From Natrialbaceae archaeon AArc-T1-2 (lineage in GTDB: Archaea > Halobacteriota > Halobacteria > Halobacteriales > Natrialbaceae), in the NCBI RefSeq assembly GCF_030273315.1, contig NZ_CP127174.1:2728001-2792000 (forward strand): a stretch of DNA of 64,000 nt. Direction: 5' to 3'. Both the position numbers and the translations under genes were made by a program. The notes beneath the pieces were generated by a model. The model was not told where the DNA came from, searched no databases, and saw nothing but the letters and a program-made list of their open reading frames with translations. How positions within the stretch are numbered: the stretch's first letter is position 1; every line of letters begins with the position of its first letter. Below, one piece after another: positions 1-8,993 of the stretch.

Positions 1-532
1 CCCGGAGTTCGATCGTCCGGTCGTAGCCCTCGATCGAGCGGTCGGGTTCGGGTCCGCTCTGGGGGTAGACCCGGTAGTCGCCACAGGTCTCGACGACGTC
101 CTCGAGGATCCCCTCGGGGTGACAGTCCGGCCGTTCGGGAGCGGTCATTCCTGGGACCAACGCCCCGTCGAACTCCCTGGGCGGGTGGGTCACGGGGACG
201 TTGACGACGACACTCGAGATGCCGTGGTCGCTTAGCAGTTCCCAGACGGCTCGTTCGCGGACGTGCGTCGCGTTTACCACGTCCCAGTCGTAGCCGTCGA
301 ACGAGAGAAAGTCGTAGACACCGTGTTTGCCCGGGTTCTTTCCCGTGTACAGCGATGGCCAGGCACTCGCCGTCCACGGCGGGATCTGTGACTCGAGCGG
401 CCCGCTTGCCCCGATCTCGAACAATCGACGTAACGTCGGCGCGTCGCCGGCCTCGAACAGTCGCTCGAGCACCGGCTGACAGCCGGCGTCGAGTCCGACG
501 ACGAGCAGTTCCAAGTCCTCCGAGCCGTTCAT
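1..532 (-). CDS. alkaline-phosphatase-superfamily phosphodiesterase, N-terminal part (runs off the window)
   Basis: The frame opens at an ATG (532) and stays open to base 1, giving the first ~177 residues. The N-terminus has LLVVGLDAG, the first metal-binding Asp of the alkaline phosphatase superfamily. About 45 residues on comes PPWTASAWPSLYTGKNPGKH, the nucleophile-region pattern (WTASAWPS) of type I phosphodiesterase/nucleotide pyrophosphatase-like proteins. The C-terminal metal ligands lie outside the window. In haloarchaea such proteins are often found in glycan or surface-polymer clusters. Substrate is unknown; family assignment is firm. Confidence 0.85.
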   Translation of the reverse strand, partial: MNGSEDLELLVVGLDAGCQPVLERLFEAGDAPTLRRLFEIGASGPLESQIPPWTASAWPSLYTGKNPGKHGVYDFLSFDGYDWDVVNATHVRERAVWELLSDHGISSVVVNVPVTHPPREFDGALVPGMTAPERPDCHPEGILEDVVETCGDYRVYPQSGPEPDRSIEGYDRTIELR

Positions 533-885
533 GACAGGAGAACCCACCGTCGATGGCTTTGTTATGCGACAACTGCTTCCCTTGTAAGGAACACGTGTTC
601 GCTGGCTTCGTTCCGTTCCGACAGTCCGATACGGCCCCATCAGAACGTGTAAGCGTCGCCTGTCGGTACGGCCTCGCGTCTCGGCTGCGACTTCGGGGTC
701 GTCGTCTCGTTACCGGTAGGCGGTCGTCGAACGCTCTGTTTCGAATCGAAGCGAGCGGACGAGAATTCCCGTCCCCAGGTCGCTCGAGACGGTCGTTCGA
801 GTCGCTGTAGCGGTTCGATACCGACGTAACATGCTGCATACACGGGGAAAGTAACTAAAGGTGGCGTACACGTGAGCAGTGACAG
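533..885. other. intergenic region between divergent genes
   Basis: 353 bp without a convincing gene. It must hold the promoters of the minus-strand phosphodiesterase and the plus-strand formyltransferase. The stretch just before the formyltransferase start (835-870) is the only relatively A/T-rich part (gtaactaaagg). A short open frame at 553-810 has haphazard, Arg/Ser-rich composition and is not believed. Confidence 0.5.
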
Positions 886-1758
886 ATGACCGCCGCCAGT
901 CCAGCGACGGTCGGCATCCTGGCCGAGCCGTACCTTCACGAGTGGCACGTTCGAGCGATCGAGCGGGTACGAGCAGAAACCCCCGTCGACGTTCCGCTGG
1001 TCGTCCGCAACGGGAGCAACGAGGAGCAGGAAGCCGAATCGTGGAACTCGAAAGAGCACATCGGTCTCGAGGACGTCACGCAGTTCGTCGACGGCTTTCG
1101 ACGGGAGAAAGCGTGGATGTTCGTCCTCGCCGAACGAACCGTTGGCCGGGTACTCGGCGACGAACAGCCCCTCTGGCACCGCCACTCCGTCGAGAACGTC
1201 GATGTCCTCGCCGACGCCGAACACGTCACGTGTGAGCCACGAACCGACGGCGTCTGGAACGAACTTCCGGACGACGTCGTCGCGAAACTCGCCGATCGCT
1301 GTGACGTCGTCGTCCGCTTCGGGTTCGGTCTCGTCCGCGGCGACGTCCTGACGGCGCCGGAGTACGGCGTCTTGAGCTTTCACCCTGCGGACATTCGCAC
1401 GTACCGCGGCATGGGACCGCCGGCGATCTTTCACGACGGAAACGACCGCGCCGGATCGACGCTCCAGCGACTGAACGACTCGATCGACGGCGGCGAGATC
1501 GTCGCGTACGACGAGGTCGACCTCGAGGATTGTTACACACTCTGGGACGTGTTCGACCGGGTTGCATCGTTACAGATCCGTCTCCTGGCCGACGGAATCG
1601 CCAACCTCCGCGACCCGACCTTCGAACCGCGAACCGTTCCCGACGAACAACTCGGTGAGTTCTACTACCGGGACCAGCGACGAACGCTCTCGTTCTCGAG
1701 TCGCGTCCTCGCGAAAAACGTCGCCGGGCGCGTTCGACGACAGCTCGGATCCGGCTAG
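886..1758 (+). CDS. formyltransferase-family protein
   Basis: A 290-residue protein related to methionyl-tRNA/sugar formyltransferases. Visible core: a Rossmann-type strand (DVVVRFGFGLVRGDVL), then SFHPADIRTYRGMGP with the catalytic His near residue 166, and LNDSIDGGEIV with the conserved Asp near 201. These are the His/Asp of the Fmt/GART fold that transfer formyl from 10-formyl-THF to an amine. The long N-terminal part (1-110) and the lack of an obvious tRNA-binding C-terminal domain argue against a genuine Fmt, which archaea do not need. A sugar- or metabolite-N-formyltransferase is more likely. The start is the ATG at 886; an ATG in another frame at 879 opens a shadow. Confidence 0.8.
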   Translation: MTAASPATVGILAEPYLHEWHVRAIERVRAETPVDVPLVVRNGSNEEQEAESWNSKEHIGLEDVTQFVDGFRREKAWMFVLAERTVGRVLGDEQPLWHRHSVENVDVLADAEHVTCEPRTDGVWNELPDDVVAKLADRCDVVVRFGFGLVRGDVLTAPEYGVLSFHPADIRTYRGMGPPAIFHDGNDRAGSTLQRLNDSIDGGEIVAYDEVDLEDCYTLWDVFDRVASLQIRLLADGIANLRDPTFEPRTVPDEQLGEFYYRDQRRTLSFSSRVLAKNVAGRVRRQLGSG

Positions 1759-1776
1759 TACCGTTCCAAGCGTCGA

Positions 1777-1820
1777 CTGATGAGTGAAACCGGTCAACCG
1801 CACTCGGTTTCACCCATCAG
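1777..1820. terminator. 16-bp-arm hairpin after the formyltransferase gene
   Basis: Arm 1777-1792 (ctgatgagtgaaaccg) pairs with arm 1805-1820 (cggtttcacccatcag) with one mismatch around a 12-nt loop. It lies 18 bp after the stop codon and 66 bp before the next start. Position suits a terminator, but there is no T-run after the stem, so it could equally be a repeat-element end or an operator for the following gene. Confidence 0.4.
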
Positions 1821-1885
1821 TTCAGGCTTTGAACGCCACTAGGGCTGCACCTACCTTTGTGGTGGTGGACGTCGAACCCACAGAC

Positions 1886-2299
1886 ATGACCGGGAACGAC
1901 CAGTACAAACCGTTCGGCGTCTACGTATCACGACCTGTCGCCGACGCACTCGCGACGGCCGCCTACGAGGAAGCCGGCGTCGTCGACCTCGCGGCGTACT
2001 TCGATCCCGACGCGACGACGATTCCCGCGGGCGATCCCGGAGCCGAGATGACCGCCGACCTCCTCGAGGCGGTGGTCGCGAACTTCGCCGGCCTGTACGA
2101 CGCGGCCGACTTCGAGTCGGCCCGCCGGATCGAACCCGACGGGTTCGAGCTCGTCCACCTCGCGGCCAGACCGGAGACGATCGCGAGCGCCCGAGAGCGC
2201 TTCCAGGCCGCCGCGACGATCCAGGAGACCGACCTGCGAACGGTCCAGACCGCCATCTTCGCCGCATGGTTGTCCGAGGACGGTCAGTCCCGTCCGTGA
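1886..2299 (+). CDS. conserved haloarchaeal hypothetical protein
   Basis: 137 residues from ATG 1886 (MTGNDQYKPFGVYV). The frame opens upstream to 1784, but that extension runs through the hairpin and lacks coding character, so the inner ATG is preferred. It is a soluble alpha-helical acidic protein with the pattern YVSRPVADALATAAYEEAG near the start and no cofactor motif I can recognise. Its 3' end overlaps the 3' end of the convergent herA gene by 16 bp. Function unknown. Confidence 0.65.
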   Translation: MTGNDQYKPFGVYVSRPVADALATAAYEEAGVVDLAAYFDPDATTIPAGDPGAEMTADLLEAVVANFAGLYDAADFESARRIEPDGFELVHLAARPETIASARERFQAAATIQETDLRTVQTAIFAAWLSEDGQSRP

Positions 2300-4089
2300 C
2301 GGGTCAGACACCGCGAGAGCCCGATCAGCTCGACGGGCTCTGAGTTATCCGGCGAGTAGACGACCATCTGCCCTTTCTCCATGTAAGGTACCTTCGACTC
2401 GAGGTTCGAGGGGATGTTGACGCTTTTGATCGCGTCCTCGTCGCCGAGGTTCAAGACGACGGTGGTGTTGATCTGTTTGAAGACGGCGTCGTCGATGTCC
2501 TGGGGATCCTGGGTGATCAAGAAGAGCCCGAGCCGTTCCTTTCGGCCCTGTTTGGCGGCCTCGGTGAACTTCCGGATGACCTTGCCGGCCTGGACGCTGT
2601 CGGCGTCGGTGAGGAAGTTGTGGGCCTCGTCCATGCCGAGCACGAGCGGCGTCTCTTTGATCCGGTCGTAGGTCGGATCGTTCGAGAGCTTCTGGTCGAT
2701 CAACAGCGACGAGAGCGCGAGGACGACGGTCTCGGCGGCCCGGGAGTCGGTGATGTGGTAGGTCGGGACGACGGTGAGCCCGCCGGGACGGACGAACTCG
2801 CTCACCAGGTCGGTGATCGGCTGGGCATCCTGATCGAAGACGTGACCAAAGCCGAGAACCCGCCGTCGGACGGCGTCGAAGGTCGCTTCGTGGACTCGCC
2901 CGGACTCGTCGAGTTCCTCCCGAAGCGCGGGGTCGTCGAGAAACGACGTGAACTGCTCGTAGGTAGCCTCCGGACCGTACTGGTTCTCGAACCGGGGCAG
3001 GAGGACGCTCGTGAGCGCGCCGTACTGGTTGTCGTTCAGCCCGCTGCCGGCGACCAGCCACGGATTCTCGTGGACCATCGAGAACGGGATGGTGAACTCG
3101 AGCTGTTCGGCGCGGTGATGACCCGCGGCGTACGACGCCGAGCCGACCGTCGGAACGAACGCGATCGTATCCTCGTGGCCGCCGTAGGCAACCCCCTCTC
3201 GCTCGAGACGCCGGGCGTACTCGTCGTCGAGCTCGGGGTTGTCGTCGTGCATCTGGGCGTACTCGTCCTGGGGGTCGAACTGGACGACGGCGGCCTGAGC
3301 GGTACGGCCGTCGTCCATCGGATAGGTCCGCTCGTCGGCGAGGTACTGCCGGAGGACGTTCTTTGCGGCGTGGGTCTTCCCCGAGCCCGTGCCGCCGGCG
3401 ATCAGGCTGTGTCGGAAGACGAGCGGGTCGCCGGCCTCGTAGTCGTCTTTCAGTCGGTAGTCGATCGTCGGCGGCGACGCTGCGGTCGTCACTGTCTCGC
3501 CGCCGACAGAGAGGTGTCCGAGGAAGACTCCGTCCTCGGGGATCTTCAGCCCCGTCTTGATCTCTGCGCTGTCGGTCGCCTCGCGGACGACCGTCTGGGG
3601 TTTCGGAACGCGATCGGTCATCCGGCGTTTCAACTCGCCGCCCTCGGTGTAGAGGACGGCGACGGGCTCGAGCGAGGCGACGAACTTGTACTCCGACTCG
3701 TCGATCCCGTCGGATCGCATCGCGCGTCGGGCGTGGATCTCCGTCGCGTCGTCGGCGTGGAACTGCTGGGCGTACTCGAGGCTGGCGATTCGACAGAACA
3801 GCGACTCACCGTCGGGGTAGGAGGCGAGCAGGTACGTGCCGATGCGGACCGACGCGCGGTTGCCCCGCGTGACGTACGCCCGCAGCGTCGTCTCGTCGTC
3901 GTCCTCGCCGATGCGAAGTCCCTCGGAGACGGTGATCGTCCCGACCCCGCTGTCCTCACCGCGTGGTTCGACCGCCGTCCGCTCGAACGCGTCGGACTCG
4001 CTCGAGTCGATCGGTTCCGTGTCGTCCGCCGTCCCGTCGCCGTCGCCCTCGTCGGCGCTGTAGTCGTCGAAGTCGCCCAGATCGACCAT
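2284..4089 (-). CDS. herA: HerA-type DNA-translocating ATPase (DUF87 family)
   Basis: 601 residues. Walker A AGGTGSGKTH lies at 231-240, and a Walker B of type LVLGMDEAHNF lies near 485, followed by a sensor-like QDPQDID segment. Residues 50-220 form the HerA N-terminal beta-barrel (HAS-barrel) region, and the first 45 are acidic and low-complexity. HerA hexamers work with NurA to resect DNA ends for homologous recombination, and nurA lies 1.4 kb upstream on the same strand. ATG 4089 (MVDLGDF) is chosen over the longer frame to 4143, whose extra residues are Arg/Cys-rich and non-acidic. The 3' end overlaps the convergent gene by 16 bp. Confidence 0.85.
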   Translation of the reverse strand: MVDLGDFDDYSADEGDGDGTADDTEPIDSSESDAFERTAVEPRGEDSGVGTITVSEGLRIGEDDDETTLRAYVTRGNRASVRIGTYLLASYPDGESLFCRIASLEYAQQFHADDATEIHARRAMRSDGIDESEYKFVASLEPVAVLYTEGGELKRRMTDRVPKPQTVVREATDSAEIKTGLKIPEDGVFLGHLSVGGETVTTAASPPTIDYRLKDDYEAGDPLVFRHSLIAGGTGSGKTHAAKNVLRQYLADERTYPMDDGRTAQAAVVQFDPQDEYAQMHDDNPELDDEYARRLEREGVAYGGHEDTIAFVPTVGSASYAAGHHRAEQLEFTIPFSMVHENPWLVAGSGLNDNQYGALTSVLLPRFENQYGPEATYEQFTSFLDDPALREELDESGRVHEATFDAVRRRVLGFGHVFDQDAQPITDLVSEFVRPGGLTVVPTYHITDSRAAETVVLALSSLLIDQKLSNDPTYDRIKETPLVLGMDEAHNFLTDADSVQAGKVIRKFTEAAKQGRKERLGLFLITQDPQDIDDAVFKQINTTVVLNLGDEDAIKSVNIPSNLESKVPYMEKGQMVVYSPDNSEPVELIGLSRCLTRHGRD

Positions 4090-4258
4090 ACACACGTCAT
4101 CCGGGCCGGTCCTAAAACACGTTTCCCATCTCGGGACAGTCACGGCAACGGACGAGACGACGTCACGTCCGCGCGGTCGGAGACGGTGAGGCTAGTCTAT
4201 CGGTCGGAGAAAGTACCGCAGAACAACGGACGGAGACCAGGGGAGTCGTCTCGGCGTC

Positions 4259-4915
4259 TCACCAGCCGCTACGCGGCGGTTGTTCGGTGTCGGAGACCTC
4301 GCCGGCCGCTGGATCGTACTCGAGGACGTCCGATTCGGCCATCGCCGGCAGGTGGACGTGTCGGAGTCGAATGTGGACGGATTCGGCTTCGGACGCCGAA
4401 ACGTCGTCCGGCGAGACGCCGCGCTCGGCAGCGACGAGACGCGCCGCGAGCGCACGAACTGTGACAGCGCCGTCGCAGTCGGCGAGCAGGGACCGGAGCC
4501 GCTCCCGTCTGGTTCGCGACCGATCCGTAACCGACCGTCCGGCGTAACTGGACGACTCCGATTCCGACTCGAGTTCGGCCGCGAGTCGATCCGGCGCGAG
4601 CGAGAGCGTCACGCGGTCGTGCTCTCGGCTCCAGACGACGACGTCGACGTCGTCGAGTTTCGGCAGGTGGTTGTGAGAGAGGCTGATGTGGACGTCTCGA
4701 CGCAGCGACTCGCCGACGTCGTCGGGCGATTCGTCTGCCCCCCGGGCGGCGACTAGCGTCGCGAGTCGTTCGACCGACACCACGTCGTCGCGCTCGAGCA
4801 GAACCGCGCAGACGGCCGACCGGCGGGGGTGAGAACACGCCGTAGTCACCGCGTCGTCGCTGGCGTGAGAGACCGGGTCGAGCGCGTCGTCGTCGAGTCG
4901 AACACCTGAACTCAT
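4259..4915 (-). CDS. tandem winged-helix DUF7344-type regulator
   Basis: 218 residues made of two similar ~80-residue HTH units. Unit 1 covers about 30-110 and unit 2 about 135-210. Each has the pattern (R)xxLL...VxxxALAxxxxA followed by VHIxLxHxHLPxxxxxDVxxxxx: VHISLSHNHLPKLDDVDV in the first and VHIRLRHVHLPAMAESDV in the second. This is the haloarchaeal DUF7344 layout seen in small transcription-factor-like proteins. It sits between herA and nurA on the same strand with ~170-bp gaps on either side, so it may have its own promoter. The target is unknown. Confidence 0.7.
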   Translation of the reverse strand: MSSGVRLDDDALDPVSHASDDAVTTACSHPRRSAVCAVLLERDDVVSVERLATLVAARGADESPDDVGESLRRDVHISLSHNHLPKLDDVDVVVWSREHDRVTLSLAPDRLAAELESESESSSYAGRSVTDRSRTRRERLRSLLADCDGAVTVRALAARLVAAERGVSPDDVSASEAESVHIRLRHVHLPAMAESDVLEYDPAAGEVSDTEQPPRSGW

Positions 4916-5074
4916 ACTCGAATGAACTCTCCGGAGGTGGTTAACCCCCGTTCCTAAACGGTTTGGTCACGAAATCCGATCGGTCGTCCAGTTCGGGCTC
5001 GGGAGACGCTGTCACGACGTGTATCGACTGCCCCGTCGTTCTCGTGGGGTTCGCCGCTAACCGCCAACCGCATC

Positions 5075-5425
5075 CTAACACACTGGAGACGTCCCCTCGC
5101 GTTCTTTCTCGACGACGATCTCGACGTCGTCCGGCTCGATCCCGATGCGGGCGAACTGCGTTCGGACGTGCTCTTTGGCCGCCTCGAGTGCCTGGTCTTT
5201 CGTGTCGAACCCGCGTGGCATCGGCGACTCGAACGCGACGTTGATCTCTCTGTCGTCGACTGTCAGACTCGAGCCGCCGCTGTCGACTTCGTAGAACTCG
5301 TCACAGACCCAGACGTAGGCGGCGTCTTCGTCGGGTGCCCCCCTGAAGCTAGGCGCGTCTTCGCCGCGCTCGTAGATCGTCCCGGTGAGTTCGGTCCCCC
5401 CTGCGCGGCCGCGAACGAGGATCAT
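5075..5425 (-). CDS. small conserved haloarchaeal protein (DUF7113-like)
   Basis: 116 residues. An N-terminal beta-rich part (MILVRGRAGGTELTGTIYER) is followed by a helix (DQALEAAKEHVRTQFARIGI) and a final strand (DDVEIVVEKE). It looks like a small alpha/beta sandwich with no catalytic motif. It is 45 bp downstream of nurA and probably cotranscribed with it. The DUF number is from memory and uncertain; function is unknown. Confidence 0.65.
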   Translation of the reverse strand: MILVRGRAGGTELTGTIYERGEDAPSFRGAPDEDAAYVWVCDEFYEVDSGGSSLTVDDREINVAFESPMPRGFDTKDQALEAAKEHVRTQFARIGIEPDDVEIVVEKEREGTSPVC

Positions 5426-5470
5426 ACCCGACCTACGACGCCGACGTGTAAAAGGGGCGTGAGACGACGC

Positions 5471-6742
5471 TCACTCGCCCCACCGGTGGTCGTCGTAGGT
5501 CCGGTCCCGTTCGGTGTCGAACGCCGTCTCGAGGGTCTCCCTGAGCGATCGTTTCTCCTGGCTCGCGATTCTGGCCAGGTCGTCCGCCTTCTCGACGATC
5601 GTCGGCGGTCCGCCCGCGACGGCGACATCCTTGAGCAGCTGGCGAGTGAGCGCCTCGCGGGTGTCGCTGTCGCGTGTGAACGCGTATGGGGCTTCGATCC
5701 GGTAACAGAGGTCCTCGCGGGGATCGTAGACGACGAAGAAGGTGACCTCGTAGGTCTCGCGTGCGAGCGCGCGTTCGACCCCCAGTGCGTCGCCGTCGAT
5801 CGAGAGCGGTCGGTCGACGCCACCTCGAGACCGAAACCAGTTCGTGTAGGTGAGTACCGAGGTGTCTCGCTCCCAGCGATTCCCATCGACGTCGTCGACG
5901 TACTCGCCGCGTTCGAGCACGCGCGTGAACAAGGCGGCGTCGTCGACCCACGGGGCGTCGATTCCGCCCGATCGCTTTCGCTTGAGCGTTCGGCAGACGA
6001 CTCTCGTCGAGGGATTCTTGACGAACCCGACGAGAGGCACGCCGCGTTCGACGAACTCCTCGACTAAGCGCACGTAGTTCTCGAGGACCGTCGTCGGCTG
6101 GGATTCCTCTTCGAGAATCGTCGCCAGGTCCGGGTGTTGATCCGACCAGCGCAGCAGACCACGAGGGTACAGGGGGCCGTCGAGGACGAGCAGATCGGAG
6201 ACGGTAGCGGCGTGTTCGAGGGCGTGTTCGCTCTCGGCGAGATACAACGCGAGCGCGTGAACGACGCCCTCGGCGAACCGGGGGAGTCGCGGAACCTTCA
6301 CGGCGCGACTGCGGCTGTAGCCCGCATCGAACGTCCCCCAGCGGTCGTCGACGCGTGCGGTCTCGTCGTTCGAGTGCACCGTCGCGACGACGGTTCGCGA
6401 ACGGTGTAACTCGAGATCACTCGGCGTTGCACTCATCGCCGCCTGTGCGACGTCGACGACCAGCCCGTTGCGAAACGTCGTCGGGTTGATCGTCCCGGCG
6501 TCGAGACCGTGCTCGGTGGGAAACGGCGACTCGGCCAGCGCGACGTCCTCGAGGTCGACCAGGTGCCGGGAGACCTCGTCGACGGGTTCGATGACGGTAC
6601 GGCCCTCGCGGTCGAGGAGGGGATCGAGAAACTCGGCCCAGACCGTCTCGGCGAACTCGCGGTGGTCACGCTCGTCGGCACCGTGGTCGATCCGTCGCGC
6701 GAGCTGTGCGATGCCGTCGACGTGGACCGGATCGAGCGTCAT
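5471..6742 (-). CDS. nurA: NurA-domain 5'-3' nuclease, partner of HerA
   Basis: 423 residues with the two NurA acidic motifs: HGLDAGTINPTTF near residue 80 and LLVLDGPLYPRGLL near 187. The latter is followed by the conserved LVGFVKNPSTRV segment near 240, typical of archaeal NurA. NurA is a Mn-dependent RNase H-like nuclease that associates with the HerA hexamer in DNA-end resection. The start at 6742 (MTLDPVHVDG) is preferred over the upstream ATG at 6769 because conservation as I recall it begins at TLDPVH. herA is on the same strand 1.4 kb downstream; a regulator and a small protein lie between. Confidence 0.87.
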   Translation of the reverse strand: MTLDPVHVDGIAQLARRIDHGADERDHREFAETVWAEFLDPLLDREGRTVIEPVDEVSRHLVDLEDVALAESPFPTEHGLDAGTINPTTFRNGLVVDVAQAAMSATPSDLELHRSRTVVATVHSNDETARVDDRWGTFDAGYSRSRAVKVPRLPRFAEGVVHALALYLAESEHALEHAATVSDLLVLDGPLYPRGLLRWSDQHPDLATILEEESQPTTVLENYVRLVEEFVERGVPLVGFVKNPSTRVVCRTLKRKRSGGIDAPWVDDAALFTRVLERGEYVDDVDGNRWERDTSVLTYTNWFRSRGGVDRPLSIDGDALGVERALARETYEVTFFVVYDPREDLCYRIEAPYAFTRDSDTREALTRQLLKDVAVAGGPPTIVEKADDLARIASQEKRSLRETLETAFDTERDRTYDDHRWGE

Positions 6743-6819
6743 GTGCGTCTCGACCGACGGAACCGTCAAAAGTCCAGTGATCGGCCCGTCGCCGTCCGTG
6801 GACCGACACGACTCTCTGA

Positions 6820-7356
6820 TCAGAACAGGAGCCCGCCAGAACCGAACCGTTTGGCGTTCTCACTCGCCTCGAGGAGGTGCTCCCGTTTCGAGCCCTCCGC
6901 GTCCGCGGCCAGCGCCTCGAGCTCGGCCACAAGCGCCGACAGCGTCTCCTCGTCGCCGTTGGCCCCGTAGGCACGGAAGACGTCTTTGAGGGCACGGTTC
7001 CCAGCCCGGCGGACGCGGCCGTCCTCGTCCTGCAGGGCCTCGAGCAGAAAGCCACAGCATTCGTCCGTCCACCTGCGAACGTCCTCGCGGTCGGCATCCT
7101 CGAGTCGCCGGGCCGGAGCGTCTTCGAGCGCCGAGAGGACGTACACACCCATCGTGAACTCCTTCGTGGCCCGGACGACGGACTGGCGGACGTAGCCGTC
7201 GTCGCTGTCGGCGTATATCGCCTCGAGGTCGTCGATCACCGCCTCGAACAGCGGCATTCGATCCTCGATATCCGTCTCGTTGAGGTCGTCGAGCGCCCGG
7301 TTCACGCGGTCGGCGTCGCCCGAGCGAAGCGCCGCGGCGAGTTCGTCGCGGTCCAT
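6820..7356 (-). CDS. helical-repeat (HEAT-like) hypothetical protein
   Basis: 178 residues, almost entirely helical, from ATG 7356 (MDRDELAAALRSGD). Repeated units of ~35 residues contain VRQSVVRATKEF, VRRWTDECCGFLLEAL and VRRAGNRALKDVF, as in HEAT/armadillo-like solenoids used for protein binding. It lies 77 bp upstream of nurA and 32 bp downstream of the aldehyde dehydrogenase on the same strand. No enzymatic motif. Confidence 0.7.
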   Translation of the reverse strand: MDRDELAAALRSGDADRVNRALDDLNETDIEDRMPLFEAVIDDLEAIYADSDDGYVRQSVVRATKEFTMGVYVLSALEDAPARRLEDADREDVRRWTDECCGFLLEALQDEDGRVRRAGNRALKDVFRAYGANGDEETLSALVAELEALAADAEGSKREHLLEASENAKRFGSGGLLF

Positions 7357-7388
7357 GGGCGGTCGGTTCGGCCGGCGGCCACGTAGTC

Positions 7389-8924
7389 CTACTCGTCTCG
7401 AGTCGTGATGTCGGCCGACAGCCCCTGTGCCATCTCGATGTCTGTCTCGTTGTTCAGCGTCCAGGCGGTCCGTTCGGTGACGGCTTCGATCGCCTCGCGG
7501 GCGGAGGGGTAGCCGTTGCCGGACTTCTTGACGCCGCCGAAGGGGAGCTGGATCTCCGCACCGATACACGGCAGGTTGGCGTAGGCCAGTCCTAACTCGG
7601 CGTGGTCCCGGAAGTAGTTGAGCTGGCGGTAGTCCTCCGAGACGATCGCACCCGCCAGCCCGTAGGGGGTGTCGTTGTGGATCTCCACCGCACGTTCGAT
7701 ATCGCCCTCGTACTCGATCACGGCGACGTGGGGGCCGAAACACTCCTCACGAAGACAGCGAAGGCCGCTGTCGTGTTCGATCCCGTAGACGAACGGACCG
7801 ACCCAGTGGCCATCGGCGTGACCCTCCGGAATCTCCTCTTCCTCGAGGTCGTACCGGTCGACGAGCACCTCCCCGCCTTCCTCGATCGCGAGTTCGTTGT
7901 GCCTGCGGATCTTCTCTCGGTGGTCGGCCTCGATCGCCGGTCCCATGAACGTCTCCTCGGCGAGGGGATCGCCGACGGCGACGTCTTCAGCGAGGGCGAC
8001 GAATCGATCCGTGAACTCCTCGTAGACGTCGGTGTGGACGATCAGCCGTTCGCTCGAGACACACCGTTGCCCGGTCGTCTTGAAACTCGACATCACCGCG
8101 GCGTGGACGGCGACGTCAACGTCTGCGTGTTCGGTGATGACGATCCCGTTTTTCCCGCCCATCTCGCAGGCGGCGAGCTTGCCGGGTTCGGGACCGGCCT
8201 TACCGGCGATCTCGTGGCCCACTTCCGCAGAGCCCGTAAAGAGCACGGTGTCGACGCGCGGGTCGTCGACGATGGCGGCTCCGGCGTCGCCGTAGCCCTG
8301 GACCATGTTGAACACCCCGTCGGGGACGCCGGCGTCTTCTATCATCTCGGCGACGACTTGCCCACACCAGGGAGTCTGCTCGGCGGGTTTCCAGACGACC
8401 GTGTTCCCCTCGACGAGCGCGATCGCCATGTGCCAGAACGGGATCGCGACCGGGAAGTTCCACGGCGTGATGCAGCCGACGACGCCGCGTGGCTTGCGGC
8501 GCATGTAGGAGTCCTTTCCGGCGATCTCACTCGGCACCACGTCGCCGTGGGGGTGGCGAGCGTTGCCCGCCGCCCACTCGACCATGTGTGCCGCCTCGAC
8601 GACATCTGCGTTCCCCTCGGAGATTTCCTTGCCACACTCTTTTGTGACGATCTCGCCGAGCTCGTCGGTTCGCTCGCGCAGCTCGTGGTAGACGTTCCAC
8701 AGGTACTCCGCACGGTCGACGTACGACAGCGCTCGCCACTCCTCGGCGGCGTCCGCTGCGGCCTCGAGTGCGGCGTCGACGTCTCCCTCGGTGCCGCGGC
8801 GAAACGTCGCGAGTGACTCGCCGGTCGCTGGGTTCTCGCTTTCGAACACCTCGGTCCCGTCGCCGTCGACCCACTCGCCGTCGACGTAGTGTCCGACGAC
8901 CGATTTCGTGGCCTGTGTTCCCAT
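7389..8924 (-). CDS. NAD(P)-dependent aldehyde dehydrogenase
   Basis: 511 residues, the usual ALDH length. Visible motifs: TPWNFPVAIPFW (cofactor loop), FTGSAEVGHEI (nucleotide binding), ACEMGGKNG with the general-base Glu near 253, TTGQRCVSSERL with the nucleophilic Cys near 286, and REECFGPHVAV near 385. It oxidises an aldehyde to the acid with NAD(P)+. The EMGGKN and QRCVSS variants resemble the semialdehyde-dehydrogenase branch, but the substrate cannot be read from sequence. ATG 8924 (MGTQATKSVV) is used, not the upstream frame to 8972. Confidence 0.9.
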   Translation of the reverse strand: MGTQATKSVVGHYVDGEWVDGDGTEVFESENPATGESLATFRRGTEGDVDAALEAAADAAEEWRALSYVDRAEYLWNVYHELRERTDELGEIVTKECGKEISEGNADVVEAAHMVEWAAGNARHPHGDVVPSEIAGKDSYMRRKPRGVVGCITPWNFPVAIPFWHMAIALVEGNTVVWKPAEQTPWCGQVVAEMIEDAGVPDGVFNMVQGYGDAGAAIVDDPRVDTVLFTGSAEVGHEIAGKAGPEPGKLAACEMGGKNGIVITEHADVDVAVHAAVMSSFKTTGQRCVSSERLIVHTDVYEEFTDRFVALAEDVAVGDPLAEETFMGPAIEADHREKIRRHNELAIEEGGEVLVDRYDLEEEEIPEGHADGHWVGPFVYGIEHDSGLRCLREECFGPHVAVIEYEGDIERAVEIHNDTPYGLAGAIVSEDYRQLNYFRDHAELGLAYANLPCIGAEIQLPFGGVKKSGNGYPSAREAIEAVTERTAWTLNNETDIEMAQGLSADITTRDE

Positions 8925-8993
8925 ACCAGAACGTTCGACGACCGGCAGCAAAAACCTGCTGCCGGCTCTCATCGAGAGCTGCCGACACCCGAT

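Noticed and set aside
2620-4464. 614-residue open frame on the plus strand opposite herA
   Set aside because: It mirrors the herA reading frame; composition is Val/Arg/Gly-rich without domains, a normal result of GC-rich codon bias.
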